Notes under the pieces: model-generated
What the model was told of the DNA's origin: nothing
Databases searched by the model: none
The model's input: only the letters and a program-made list of their open reading frames with translations
Part shown: positions 46,140 to 57,600 of the stretch, piece by piece
Layout: each line of letters starts with the position of its first letter
How positions within the stretch are numbered: the first letter of the stretch is position 1
Position numbers and translations under genes: made by a program
From: Timema cristinae
Lineage: Eukaryota > Arthropoda > Insecta > Phasmatodea > Timematidae
Reading direction: 5' to 3'
Length of the DNA stretch: 64,000 nt
Assembly: GCA_039000515.1 (NCBI GenBank)
Contig: JBCFYV010009882.1
Span: 62,662,817 to 62,726,816 of the forward strand

Positions 46140-47073
46140 TTTTAACCAGCTTGAAACCTCATTGTAGTTCATTTGAATTGTTACCTTATCATTAACTAAC
46201 GACTGTACTTCTAATGATTAGAGCTCTTTATTTAAACCATTATTATAATTTTATCAACTATTTATTATATTAATAACTTTGTTCAATATGTGTTAAATTA
46301 AATCTAGTATCTTTAGAAAAGACATCTTGGTGGTTAAGATTTTTAAAAATTGAAACAACTGTACATGTTAAAACATTACTATATCTATTAATGTATACAA
46401 AACACATGCCTTCCTCTTAAAATACAGTTAAATTAACTAAATAATTATATAGCATGTTATAAACCTTAATGAACGGCCTCCAAAGGCATTAAAAACATAC
46501 AATTATCTTACATCAGAAGTGAAATTAAAAAAAAGATCAAGGATATATATATATATGTTTAGATACTATTTTTAATTACATTATATATGTGTGAATCTAG
46601 TTCTATTTAGACCTGATTAACCAGTGTTCAGATTAATTAACGTGATCCAAGCTAGGAAGGTTGGCCACAGGACGTCTGAAACATGTTAACACGATGACAG
46701 GGGGTCAGATTTTTGGTATAGGTAGCACGAACAGAGTCACTGAGAGTAGCACCATTCTAGAGGATTAATAACATGTCTTTAAACCAAACATAAACTATCC
46801 TACAACTAAGTTATGAATAGCAACATTAGTCACACGAGTAGAAGAAAAAGGTCTAGACTGAGAAACCTGTATTCAATACCATACAAGTGTAAAAAGCGTA
46901 ATATTTAACCATTGTACCCACAAAAGAATGTCGGTGCATTTATTTAAAATTCACTATTATCACACCATCCCCTTATGTTAGTCATTTAAAATAGCTGATA
47001 GCCAGTTATGGTACTAAACATTATATTTTTAGTCTTAATACGGTTTGAATGTCACTTTTCAGATACTTTCAAA
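46140..47073. other. Unassigned AT-rich DNA
   Basis: Contains a short AT run near 46541-46556. Nothing else is recognised. Confidence 0.5.
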
Positions 47074-47998
47074 ATTCATAACGGAGTGAAAAGAGGAGAG
47101 GCACTTTCCCCCATTATTCTTTAATCAAGCTTTAGAGTATGCTATTAGTGTAATACAATATTGTAATGCAATGTGTAGGAAAAGGTTGATATTAATCGGT
47201 ACAGTGTGGCTATTAGGATACATAGATGATTTAGCTTAGTTAGGTAATAATAAGGAAAGTGTGGCAAGAAATGCAAACATTAAATTAGACGCTAGTAAGG
47301 AAATAGGTTAAGAAGTGAACGCTGAAAAGACTAAGTAGGCCCTATAGGATCACACAGAGGGCACGTATTGGGACTATAATTTAGAGATTACGATTACTGA
47401 GTACATCTTATTATTTGACCTGGTTAATGATTTTAAATATTTAGGAACAATATTAATTATTAATGACGATATATATTGGTAATTAGGAAAAGAATACAGT
47501 TAGGAAATCCTTAAAGTTGTTAGCCTCTAACCTGCTGTAAAAAAAATGTAAAATTGAAAAAAAAAATACAAAACAATAATTTTATCAGTTGTTCTTTATG
47601 GTTGTTAAAAATTGTCTCTTACCCTACATGACGATCTAAAACAATAAGCTTAGGAAGATATTTGGTCGAAAAAGGGATAAGCTACTAGAGAGTGGAGGAG
47701 GTTACATAATTATGATTTATATACCCTCTAGTGATCACAAGATATTGTTAGGATAATCATGACCTGTAGATCACGGTGGGCAGGACATGCGGCGTGAACA
47801 GGAGTATCTGTAACCGTGTTCAGGGTATTAACTGAATAACCCAATGGGTGGAGACCATTAGGAAGACCTACACGAAGATGGGAGAGTATCATTAGAATGA
47901 ACCTGAAAGAGATGAGGTATAATGAGGTGGACTGGATAGGCCTAGCTCCAGATAGGGATAAGTGGCAGAAATGCACTTTTGAGTTTCTAAAGCCATAA
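47074..47998 (+). pseudogene. LINE reverse transcriptase relic, 3' half of ORF2
   Basis: Pieces of a non-LTR reverse transcriptase follow each other in order: GVKRGEALSP at 47083 (usual GVKQGDxLSP), GYIDDLA at 47216 with the YxDD catalytic box at 47219-47230, VNAEKTK at about 47320, FKYLGT at about 47433, RSRWAGHAA at 47769 and GRPTRRWE at 47861. The final frame is intact to a stop at 47996-47998 (VDWIGLAPDRDKW within it). Earlier parts are cut by stops and frame shifts. The copy is 5'-truncated, as is usual for LINEs. This type is very common in insect genomes. The clade is not assigned. Confidence 0.9.
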
Positions 47999-48004
47999 AG
48001 TAAG

Positions 48005-48235
48005 TGTCTTACTCCCCGTACAGATTTTAATTATTTAGTGGGTTAGGAAGATTTAATTTAACCACTATTGATGATGATGATGAAGATGATGATGATGCGT
48101 TTGTGAAACAATTTAGGAAAAAAACACGCTCGGTAAGCTTGGCCAAGACTTGAACCCCAACTTCTTCAACACTTGAACTAGACTAGACTAGTCTTACATT
48201 TATTTTACGTGCTCATTGGTGGAACTAGTATTATT
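48005..48235 (-). mobile_element. SINE family A/C, decayed, with GAT repeat
   Basis: TGTCTTACTCCCCGTACAG, GTGGGTTAGGAAGATTTAATT, then a (GAT)n run (48068-48098), then GAAACAATTTAGGAAAAAAACAC, CTTGGCCAAGACTTGAACCCC and AACTAGACTAGACTAGTC correspond to reversed tail, body, box B and head. The microsatellite replaces part of the body. The copy begins 6 bases after the LINE stop codon. Confidence 0.6.
48068..48098. repeat. (GAT)n microsatellite
   Basis: About ten GAT units with one GAA, inside a decayed SINE. Confidence 0.95.
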
Positions 48236-48287
48236 ACTATTTCTGCTCTTCCATCAATAATAATATTAATATAATCAATTACTTACA

Positions 48288-48680
48288 TCGGTGGTCACAT
48301 GGTCTAACGCGTAACATTAATTATGTACTAGATTGATGGTAATGGTGGGATTGGGGTTTGATATACTGAGGGTGTATTTACTGAATGGTTTCCTCCTCTA
48401 TTTCCACGTAAACGCGAGTGCAACTATACTTTTCTTATATATATTACATTAGCGTAGTTTATTGTACGTGTACAGTAGCCCCATGGCTTCTTTGGTGCTG
48501 ACTGACAGCTGCTAGCCACATGTTTTTTCAGATCATATGGCTCAGCGTAGGGATACATAATTTGGTCTGGTAACTTTTCAAAGCTTCCAGCTGTCAAATG
48601 TGAGCTGTCACTCAGCACCAAAGAAGCCATGGGGCTACTGTATATCCAACACGCGTACTATGAAGCTTAAGAGAATAAAG
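48288..48680 (+). mobile_element. SINE family C, tail split by a TA-flanked MITE
   Basis: The copy starts ATCGGTGGTCACATGGTCTAA (a very well-kept C head) and has box B GGGGTTTGATATAC and the body to ATTAGCGTAGTTTATTGTACG. It then breaks at 48470 and appears to resume after the MITE with a worn tail. This fixes the order of insertion. Confidence 0.78.
48473..48640. mobile_element. 168-bp hairpin MITE with TA duplication
   Basis: The ends CAGTAGCCCCATGGCTTC and its complement are perfectly paired. The pairing runs for about 38 bases with a single mismatch (GACTGA against GAGTGA). Flanking TA dinucleotides stand at 48471-48472 and 48641-48642. CAGT-initial ends with a TA target fit Tc1/mariner-type MITEs. 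No protein is encoded. Confidence 0.9.
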
Positions 48681-48689
48681 CAAAATCTC

Positions 48690-50283
48690 TTGCTATTTCA
48701 TATAAAATTATATTAATATAAGCAATCATAACTGATCTATGATTTTCAAATACTTCTGGACTCACTCACTATTTCTCCTTGTTACGATGATGGTTTTAAT
48801 CATTTTACGCTAGTTGGTCCCTTATCACAGTTAAAAACTTACTAAACTCTATTGAGTATTCCTCCGTCTAGGAAACAGGTTTATCACCTCTCACTTCACA
48901 TTTCACATGTCTGGGAAGAAGGTAACTAAGGAATTATCTTTAAATAATATTTTAATTACAAAATCTACTGTGAGAAAACAATAATTTGGTTTGGAAACTA
49001 TAAAGGTTCATTAATACAATCTAAAGTATATTTTATATAGAACTGAATGTAGTCCCATTGAATGTTTTGGAAAAAATAAAAAGTATTCGGTTAAAACCCC
49101 CATGAAAAAGTTGATTACATTTTGTAATATATATTTCTTATTTAATATTCAAACTCGTATGAAAAAAGCAAATTAACCAATTCAATTTATTTGTAGATGT
49201 TTTTATTTTGAGTAAACCTGTACATAAGTAGCAATTATGTTAATTATTTGCGTACCTTAATAAAAACTCTCATATTTTTCACTAAATATTCTTATTAAAT
49301 ACAGTGATTTTATTACAGTTTTGAGAACATATAAATTTAATTTTCCTCGGCTACACTAAGTTTTTAAAAGTAAAAAAAAAATATTATAAATCTGAGATGA
49401 GTGCTTTTTTTGTGTTTAGGTGATACGTGGGCATGGTTTTGTATATTCAAGTAATTTGAATGGTTTCAGGCATCTCTGATTTAAAACAAGTTTTATTTAT
49501 TATACCATCTACCAATGAGATTTTGCAGCGCCAGTTGGAATTTAAAATTTTATTAACAGTTTACATCTATTGGTAATCAAGATTTAGTGTTAAAATGAAA
49601 ATACTAATATTATATAATCGTATGATATATGAGCATATTATGTTCTACAAGCTTTAATTTAATATTAATAATGGATTAATATTTATCCCAGCAATACAGC
49701 CTGCACCATTCATCACTCCCGCAAAATTTAATACATTCACTTAAATAATGACAAATATTTAAAAAAAATTCGATCAAATAAAACAATCACATTATATAAA
49801 TTCTTGTGCTATCAGTAGTTAATATACCCTAGCCTCCATAATGTCACACTACCTGAACAAGAAAACAAATTACATGGTACCCTCACGTCTTTGATTCTCT
49901 TTATCTACAATCTTTATATTCCTTTGTACGTCTGTGTTAACTTAAATTAGAAATAATGAAACATCCATCTATTTGCCTTTGAACAAAACTTTTAACTTAC
50001 CCAATGCCCTTTAGCCTTGCCTCTCTAATGCCCGTTTTAGCCTCATTTCATAATCGAAAACCTAAAGGCCGTTTCAAAATGTGTTTTAATCCTACGTTTT
50101 GGTAGGCCTTTATTACTTCATATTCACTCGTCTAAAAAGTAGCTAGGTCCTGGTACCAGATTCATAATTAATTAAGGGGGAAGGCAGGTATTGTTCCTAC
50201 TTTTAATGCCTCCTATTATTTCATTTAGATGCTGTAGATAAGAAAGTAATCCTATTCACATTCAAATTTTCTAACAATTTTTG
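48690..50283. other. Long unassigned AT-rich stretch
   Basis: About 1.6 kb without recognised gene, frame with motif or element end. Confidence 0.5.
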
Positions 50284-50528
50284 TTGTCACTGAATCTTAC
50301 TACCCACTCAAGCTACAATCATATAAACTTATTAACATTATTTGTTAGGACTGGGGAAGCTTTAATTGTAGGAAGCTCACCCATATTTATTTGGAAGCCG
50401 GGAGAAAATATATTTATGAAAATACACCTTCGCTACATCTGGCCAGGATTCGAGCACCAATCTCCCCTTCATCGTCATTTCATTATATTGTAAGAGATAC
50501 GGCTCAGACCATTCTACCAATAAAGTGG
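50284..50528 (-). mobile_element. SINE family C, full but diverged
   Basis: TGTCACTGAATCTTACTACCC, GGACTGGGGAAGCTTTAATTG, CTGGCCAGGATTCGAGCACC (box B region) and TCATTATATTGTAAGAGATACGG follow the reversed C order from tail to head. Confidence 0.7.
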
Positions 50529-50689
50529 GTCCAAAATATACTAGATAGAGATTTGTATATTTTTTAATAATCTTACTAAACACAATATATAATTTGAATA
50601 CAAGTCATAATGTATATCTGACCAGCAAATGCATATGGTAAAATTATCGTAGTTTGGTTGTTAGGGAAATTCCGCCAATCTTATTTTAT

Positions 50690-51181
50690 TTGTAACTAGA
50701 TAGCTGTTGCCCGCGGCTTTGCTCGCGTGGAAGTTGATTATATACAAATACGAAAATATACATATGTATTTACAGATTAATTTAAAATATTACGTTACGT
50801 TGATGACCATAACTTGACCTCAGATCAAAAATAATGCAAGTCCGATACAAACTTTCACCCCCTTTTTCATCCCTTATTAAATAAAATTTCCAAAATTCCT
50901 GAAACACGTATTTATTTGTTTTACGTCAATAACCGAAATACAAAATTTTGTTTATGTAACTTTCAAAATGATGGACTTTCATACATATTATCATACATAT
51001 TATCATCCCCTATTTTGACCCCTTTGGGGTGGAATTTTCTAAAATCCTTTCTTAGTGGGGGCCTACATAACAAAATGAATATACAGTCCGAATTTCATGC
51101 TTGTAGCCTTGATAGTTTGCGCTCGGCGATGATGAATCAGTCAGTCAGTCAGTCAGGACATGTTATTTTATAAGTATAGAT
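50690..51181 (+). mobile_element. Widespread arthropod repeat (GTTGCCCGCGGCTTTGCTCG type)
   Basis: It opens with TAGCTGTTGCCCGCGGCTTTG and CTCGCGTGGAAGTTGATTAT and closes with (GTCA)4-like TCAGTCAGTCAGTCAGTCAGG and TATAAGTATAGATT. Between them is CAAACTTTCACCCCCTTTTT and a similar CCCTATTTTGACCCCTTTGG repeat. I recall this arrangement from multicopy elements in many insects, probably a non-autonomous relative or 3' part of a non-LTR element. The order is well preserved. An 85-codon frame at 50916-51173 falls inside and is not considered a gene. Confidence 0.65.
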
Positions 51182-51344
51182 TTAATATTTACTTGAATAG
51201 TATAATAATGTGTTTGGTTGATTTATTTCACTCTACATTCAATTACATTAATATTGTATATTATGTGTTAAACCTAATTGCTGGTCGAGTTAAATATGAC
51301 ATTACAGCAGTTCCCTAATTTGTCAATTTAAATGGATACTAGTC

Positions 51345-51572
51345 TGATTGGTGGGTTCGTGGGCTTAATATTATACCGGGGTTGATTTGGTTCGCTGGTG
51401 ACGTAAAGGTCAGAGTTCAAGTTTTGGTTAAGTGTACTTGAGAATATTTTTCTTAAATCGTGTTCCAGTCTGCCTCCACCAATACTCACTGGCATGTCTT
51501 CTAAAACCCTGCCCTGCTCATCCTTATCAAAATAGTGTAAATACTTGTATAGATGGCTTGTAAAACACAATA
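51345..51572 (+). mobile_element. SINE family C, diverged
   Basis: GGTGACGTAAAGGTCAGAG, TTCTTAAATCGTGTTCCAGTC, TCCACCAATACTCACTGG and TGTATAGATGGCTTGTAAAAC mark box B region, body and worn tail. Confidence 0.55.
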
Positions 51573-52674
51573 ACCAGATTTTTTATTATTAATTATATAA
51601 TCACATACATAAATTATCAACTACAAAAATAATAAACTTGACGTAAATTATATTAAAACATTCTTAATATGTGTTGAAACCTGATGATTGTGTGAACAGC
51701 AATCCTCAGAATAAAGAGTTAATTTCAATGAATTAACTAAACATAGTCCACACTACAGGTACCTATTTGAGATTATTAACCTATATTAACTTAATTTATG
51801 TCTAAATTAAACTATCTTTACATAACTTATTTTTGATAACATTTTTAAGATGGGTTACTTAACAAGTAGGTTAGAAATGTTTTATTATATTATGTTAAGA
51901 ATACATGTATTCATTTACTAAATGAACAATCTAACATATTATGAAATTTTGTTTATAAGATTAACTGTGCAACAGAATAATCTGTCCTTACCTTAATATA
52001 ATACAGTAATTTACTACCTGATGATAATTTGAAGTTATACAACTTAGCCTGAACAATCCTTACCAACACCCATACAAATGGACCGAACTAAACTAAACTC
52101 TAAATTCTACCTCAACCTAACTTGTTTCAGCATTAATGATCTTGATTGAATACAAATTAGATGTATTCAATTGAAATGGCTTCACGTATCTCAATTTAAC
52201 TTGCATAAACATGATAGAGTATTGAGGACATGACAATAAATCTTGCACTTAAGTAGGCCTTGTTTTTCTAAAAAAAAATATATAATGTTGTACGCTGATT
52301 TTATATCTACTATAAATTATTCGGCCACAGTGATAGTAGCAATATTTTACTATAAAACAGACAAAGTAATTTATAATTTGACTAGTTAGTTTACTTTAAA
52401 GTTTGATAAAATGATTTACAGTCTAAAGTCTGACACGAGAACCCTGGGTTTGAGGCTTAACTCGTTAAAGTTGGAACTCTTTAAAAGTGATTGGGAAGGC
52501 AGTTGGTTGGAACTCAGCCCGATTTTAGTGTACTGACTTTGCCCCGGCTATTGCGGCATTGCAACAAGAATGGCTGTATATGTTTCTTAAGGTGAACTAA
52601 AGACGGTGATAGATAGTAAGCATGGAGTGAGCTGTGGCCCAGATTAGCCCGAAGATCGAAATAAGAGGCCATGT
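51573..52674. other. Unassigned AT-rich DNA, GC-richer end
   Basis: Mostly AT-rich. From about 52430 it becomes GC-richer (ACCCTGGGTTTGAGGC, GACTTTGCCCCGGC). This part leads into the SINE tail at 52675 and may belong to the same insertion. Confidence 0.4.
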
Positions 52675-52721
52675 GGCGTATAACCCGAACGGTTAGTAAG
52701 ACGTGGTGCTAAAAAAAAAAT
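52675..52721 (+). repeat. SINE-type tail on an unrelated body
   Basis: GGCGTATAACCCGAACGG, TTAGTAAGACGTGGTGC and ten or so A are a well-kept copy of the shared tail. The preceding sequence (CCCAGATTAGCCCGAAGATCG) is not A, B or C. It may be the 3' end of another SINE or of the LINE that supplies the tail. Confidence 0.85.
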
Positions 52722-52959
52722 CCAAGTAATATATTATCTACATTATGGAGTCTAATATTTACTCAAATTTTAGATGTATAAAGCCACAGATGATATAAAT
52801 AATCCGTCCAAAAGTGATAACAAACTATAGATTAACAAAACTATTATTGCAACATTAATTAATTAAATATTATGCCAGGAATGGCTTTAATACAAATACA
52901 CAGAAACGTCTTAGCAATACTTAATGTGGAAGCATTTAAACTTAAATTAATATTTGGAA

Positions 52960-53360
52960 ATGCCATCTTTTTGCCACGAGACTAAGTAATTTACAATTAA
53001 ATATAAGACTAGTCATCCCGCAGCCTTGGAACAGAGTGTCTCACTAGATAATATTTTACCATGCCAACCAGTGGCTTCAAGCCAAAGTAATTTACAAATA
53101 AATATTTGAACATATAATCTAGTGGCCTAGAGAAAAGTTGATTTGCAACTGAATATTAGAATGGACATCTAGTGGCCTTGAGACAAGTTATTTTACCTTA
53201 GAATATTCGATAATTACATCTAGTAGCCTCAAGACAAAATAATTTACAAATTAATATTTTATCATGCCATCTAGTGGCCTAAAGATAAGTTACTTTACAC
53301 GACCATTAAAAAATGCCATCTAGTGACATAAAGTCAAACAAATCAATCTTAACATATTAA
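52960..53360. repeat. Tandem array of about 50-bp units with GCCATCTAGTGG word
   Basis: About eight diverged units follow each other. They centre on (GC)CATCTAGTGGCCT at about 53154, 53216, 53269 and 53316, and on earlier related forms (GCCAACCAGTGGC at 53063). In most units AAGTNATTTTAC(A)-like words follow. The reverse complement of GCCATCTAGTGG is CCACTAGATGGC, which fits the vertebrate CTCF core consensus. Confidence 0.8.
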
Positions 53361-53364
53361 AGTA

Positions 53365-53969
53365 ATCTCAAAAATGAACAAAATGTCACGAGTCAATCAT
53401 ATTAGCTACCATCTACAATTAAATATATATTTCAAGTATTTAAGCCGAAAGGATCATTTGGAAAGGGATACACCAAGATTAAATGTTGAAAAAGAATGTT
53501 GAATTCACATGGAACAAGTCTTCCATAGATAGCGCTGCTTACCTAAGCTGAAGATGGTAGTGTAATGAGTATCAAGAGAGACGAAACATGTCAATTTATA
53601 GTCATAAAAAGTCATCACGTTATCCCAAAGATGGACCGAGGGGAATGCAAAGGAGAGCAGAGATGGTTAATGAAAGAGAACATGTTGCATGCGTATAGCT
53701 GATTGAACACCTGGCACTGTCCCAGTCGATTCTAGTCCTGGAAGTATCTACGTCTTTCCACTGGGTTCCTGGGCTTTGTTGTATGGAACTTGTGACATAA
53801 TCTGGCATGACATACCACGTGATTCTTGTCTGGCACTATCATCAGTTGAACGGAAATATGTAAGCGGAAAGGAAAGGTGAAGTCTCTCCGGGGGTAATTG
53901 TATGCCATAATTACTAATCACGTTGATAACATGCCCCAAATGTTACAATATCAAGTGTGTTCTTAGATA
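53365..53969. other. Unassigned DNA, GC-richer centre
   Basis: At 53620-53900 base composition is more balanced. The minus-strand frames at 53620-53808 and 53748-53939 have no motif. Confidence 0.45.
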
Positions 53970-54350
53970 TTGACCACATACGTGTTGGTGGCAGACATAA
54001 TAAGATGTGAATGTAGGAGAAAAGTAGTAAGACAAGAAAAAATAATAAGGGCATGGAAGTTAAAATGTAATAGGAAAGAGTGGTGTACCTAAGAAAGAAA
54101 ATAAGTTTAACAATACCAATGGATGAGCTGTAAAGTGTAGAGGTGGAATGGAAAAGGTTTATGATCATTTTATTGGGAGCTGCAAAGGAGGCATTGGGGA
54201 GAACAAGTAATAAGAGTAATTGGAAGGAGGCACCCTGGTGGAACAACAAGGGTAAGGAACAAGTAGAAAAGAAGAATAAAGCAGAAGCAGTTTTAAGAAT
54301 TGGAATGAGAAACTTAGAAAGAATAAAGGGAGAAGAAGTAAAGAACGAAG
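53970..54350 (+). pseudogene. LINE ORF2 relic: end of endonuclease and linker
   Basis: A frame beginning near 53970 reads DH, then after a shift VADIIRCECRRKV and IIRAWKLK. After further stops, the frame from 54143 gives VEWKRFMIILLGAAKEALG (with the upstream codons), then EAPWWNNKGKEQVEKKNKAE. This order (SDHxLV, then charged linker, then WxxFKxxLxxAAxExxG, PWWNxExKxAVxxKxxA) is characteristic of the region between endonuclease and reverse transcriptase in arthropod LINEs. The RT is absent: the sequence runs into (TG)n(TA)n repeats at 54356. It could come from the same family as 47074-47998, but they do not overlap. Confidence 0.75.
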
Positions 54351-54355
54351 CGAAT

Positions 54356-54367
54356 TGTGTGTGTGTG

Positions 54368-54428
<61 letters not shown>
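54356..54428. repeat. (TG)n(TA)n microsatellite
   Basis: Six GT units are followed by about 30 TA units. They generate artificial reading frames of alternating I and Y on both strands. Confidence 0.97.
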
Positions 54429-54429
<1 letters not shown>

Positions 54430-54434
<5 letters not shown>

Positions 54435-54839
54435 CAAGTCGCCTATATATATAATGTCGTTTTGTTCACTATTTTCTTGAAACAATTAAATCAACAAATA
54501 TATGTGAAACTCTCGGCTGCTGGACTCTGTTTCTTAATGAGCGTTAACGCTTCAATTATAAGTATTTTTAATTTGTTTATTATATCCTCTTTAAAATGAC
54601 TATTTTTTAAGTAAACCAATGGTATTCCACTATGATAACCTGCACACTGGCTGGACTTGTATCTACGAAACAGTTCCAATGAGGCCATACATATCAACTA
54701 TCAAATAATGGGGACAAAAACATTTACTTGGGATAGTAATTACATTATTTTATTGAAAATACTCTGTAGTATTTTTATTCATTCCTTACCAAAACTCCTA
54801 GTTCACTGTATTAATTTAACCACACTAACATAATAGGTA
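54430..54839. other. Unassigned AT-rich DNA
   Basis: Nothing recognised. Confidence 0.5.
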
Positions 54840-55005
54840 TAAATACAGTAGAATATAAATGTAATGCACCAGTTTTTGCGTAGAGGGATAGTGGAAAACC
54901 ATGTAAGAAGAACTTCATTTAATACATCCATCCGGGATGTGAACCCTGATATCCTCGTCCCCATAAACAAATTTAGAAGAACTTAATATTCAGTCCGGGT
55001 GTCCT
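54840..55005 (-). mobile_element. SINE family C, decayed
   Basis: TTTTTGCGTAGAGGGATAGTGG, AAAACCATGTAAGAAGAAC and GGGATGTGAACCCTGATATCC with TCGTCCCC are the reversed body and box B. Head and tail are mostly lost. Confidence 0.65.
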
Positions 55006-55009
55006 CCGA

Positions 55010-56571
55010 TGAGGATATCTATTACTCTTGTTATATATTAGGTTGTTAAACATTAGACTATCCTTATTTTCAGAGAAAAAAGGACAAGATAACCTTTGAT
55101 ATTGTTACTTTAAGAAAATATTTTCTGAGACCAACACTTTAATAATGAGCATAAAACTCGCTTGTATCTAACATCCTAATTGGCAGTCAGCGTTTCAAAA
55201 TAAAATGCATGGCAAATACGTTGCCGTTTCTAGACACTATACTATCAAATGTTTTTTCTGGGACTAGTTTCAGAAATTCAAAAAAACCATGGTCTTTTAC
55301 TGCCATTGAATGGCCAATAATTCCAGTTGAATGAACTGTTAACCATTCAATACCGGTTTGCAATTATTTTCTAGAGTCTGTGGCCCTTGAAAAAGTAAGT
55401 AGAGCTATCAAGGAGAAAATGTGTAAGCTCGTCTAAGAACTTATAGCCTACATAAAATTAAACAGAATATATAAAATGTAGATATCTGTAGTTTTTTCCA
55501 CAAATTTATGGTAACTGGCACTCTTTTGCGTGTAAATATTTATGCAAATGAAATATATAAAAAAAATCTTATTTTGTAAGGAAATTGGATAAATAGACAC
55601 TCTTGGTCGTTAATAAAACTTGTTTTTTCATTAAGATTAAATACTTAACATAAACAAATGATTAACTGACTTAGAAAATATATTTAAATTTTTATGCAAA
55701 CATTAAAAAAATACAAAATATATTATATTTTCTATCAATACTAATATATAAATTTATAATTATGTAAACTTATAACTAAGAAATACATCACATAATTAAA
55801 AATAAATATTATTGCTTTTGGATACTTTTAGAAAATATTAAGATTACATACATAGCTTGTAAAACTGTTAAAGTCAATTATTCTCACCCCTCATACCACA
55901 GCATACCACCCTTTGATTCAAAAATATTATCTTTCAAAAATATCCAATGTGGTGGAATTACAGTAATTATTTAAAACCCTGTTTTATGTCAGTACATATC
56001 ATACGTATCGGTAATTTGTTAGACACCAGTTATTTGGCCGTCTTGTGGATTGCTTTAACAAAATTTCGTGCCACCCATCTCATCAAGGACGCGACCCACA
56101 TTTTGTAAAAAAAAAACTACTCAACTACCAAATTATACATATTTTTAATGTTTTCTAAAATGTTAAACTTAAAACATAAGGTAGTTCAAAATTTAATTCA
56201 AATCAAATAATATAATTAAAATTTAATAAAAGTCAAATGGGATTTTGCTGGACTTTTGAAGAATTTCTAGTTGATAGCTATCAGGCCAATCTAAGAAAAG
56301 TATGAATTTTTTTAATGCACAGATGGACATTTGAGAACATTCTCGATATGATTTTAGGTTTTAATCCTATAAGTCGGTGAAAAAAAAAACAGTTTCTGAA
56401 TTAGTATCTCAAGATACTAGAGTATTAATTAATTGGAAAATGAATTAATCACTTTTGTCAGCCATCCCTATAAAATAACAATAGTGAGCAAACATTTATA
56501 ATAGTCGAGATATCTCGCAAACTTTACATAGAAACTATCATGTAAATTTGAAAATAAACATTTTTGCACTT
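55010..56571. other. Long unassigned AT-rich stretch
   Basis: No gene is seen. CACCCCTCATACCACAGC near 55886 faintly resembles CCCCTCATTCCCCACCC at 62538, so an old dispersed repeat is possible. Confidence 0.45.
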
Positions 56572-56838
56572 AAACAATCTATACCAATAGTAAATTAATA
56601 TCATAGCAACTAACACTAGACCAGTTGGAAATTGATGTCAAATTAACGGATTTGTATTTACACTTGACCAGATTAAATTGACATCATACCAATGGTTTTG
56701 CACTGACATTTGAGAAAATTGATACTATATGGATTTGTATTGACACGTGATCAATAGGAGGTTAATGTCATATGAAAGGATTTAAACTAACACTAGACCA
56801 ATAGAAAATTGATGTAATGCCAATGGATCAGTTGTCAT
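56572..56838. repeat. Tandem array of about 46-bp units
   Basis: Five to six diverged units each contain ACACT(A/T)GACCA, (A)AATTGATGTCA and a CCAATGGATTTGTA(T)-like part, starting near 56612, 56659, 56705, 56742 and 56789. A worn unit may start near 56572. The units carry no coding signal. Confidence 0.75.
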
Positions 56839-56839
56839 G

Positions 56840-57358
56840 ATCGTTCCTCCATCTAAAAATACGATATTTTAATGTGTTTGTGCTCTTATCAATATTAGAG
56901 TATATTAAATTATTTAGGAAGTACTAGTCTGGATTTCCTTTAAAATTCTAATGTTTTTCCTTTTAAAGGTAATAGTTTGAGAAATCTTGGTCATAATTGT
57001 TTCATCATCGTAATAATCCAATATCTCTAACAATGAAAGCTTAACTATAGTCATTAATAGAAGATATTTTAGGGAACATTGAACTTCCTCATCCTTGGTT
57101 TGTTCCTGTATCACTACTAACAAAGGTATACCTAAAACCTAAAAGTTGGCTAAACGTCATGTTAAAATATATTATTTTTCTATCTTTAATATCATATTTG
57201 CTAATGTGGGTGTATACCTATATGAGTCCAAGTGGTTTAATTTTAATAAAAAAGAAATGCGTAATTTCATAAATATTATTAATTTATGTGTATAATATTC
57301 CAATACGATCATAGCTTTGTTTGAGGCATTTCGTTTGATTAATATGGTGAGGGACTTG
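56840..57358. other. Unassigned AT-rich DNA
   Basis: The minus-strand frame 56914-57123 has no motif. Confidence 0.5.
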
Positions 57359-57600
57359 CTTCGGTGGTCACATGAACAAAGGTGTCACTCTTGCAAAATA
57401 CTAAATTGCCGATGGCAAATAAATTGGGGATGAATCCCAATTGGTTATATGAGAGTGTTTTTACCAAATTAATTTACATTCTCCCTCTATGCAAATATTG
57501 GTGCACTTCCTTTAAATTTGATCTTCCCCATTTCTAGCTCATTAGCGTAATTAGTACATATGCGTACAACGTGATTAGGTAGTAAGACGGAGGGATAAAA
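57359..57600 (+). mobile_element. SINE family C, full length
   Basis: CTTCGGTGGTCACATGAAC and GGTGTCACTCTTGC form the head. Box B is worn (GGGATGAATCCC). The body (ATTCTCCCTCTATGC, GTGCACTTCCTTTAAATTTG) and tail (GCGTACAACGTGATTAGGTAG, TAAGACGGAGG) are complete. It is a good reference for the extent of family C. Confidence 0.85.

Noticed and set aside
47728..47976. 82-codon minus-strand frame
   Set aside because: It is the antisense shadow of the intact 3' part of the LINE relic on plus.
54143..54599. Open frames of 80-111 codons on both strands across the TA repeat
   Set aside because: Their length comes from the (TA)n run, which reads as alternating I and Y on either strand. Only the part before 54350 has meaning, as a LINE relic.
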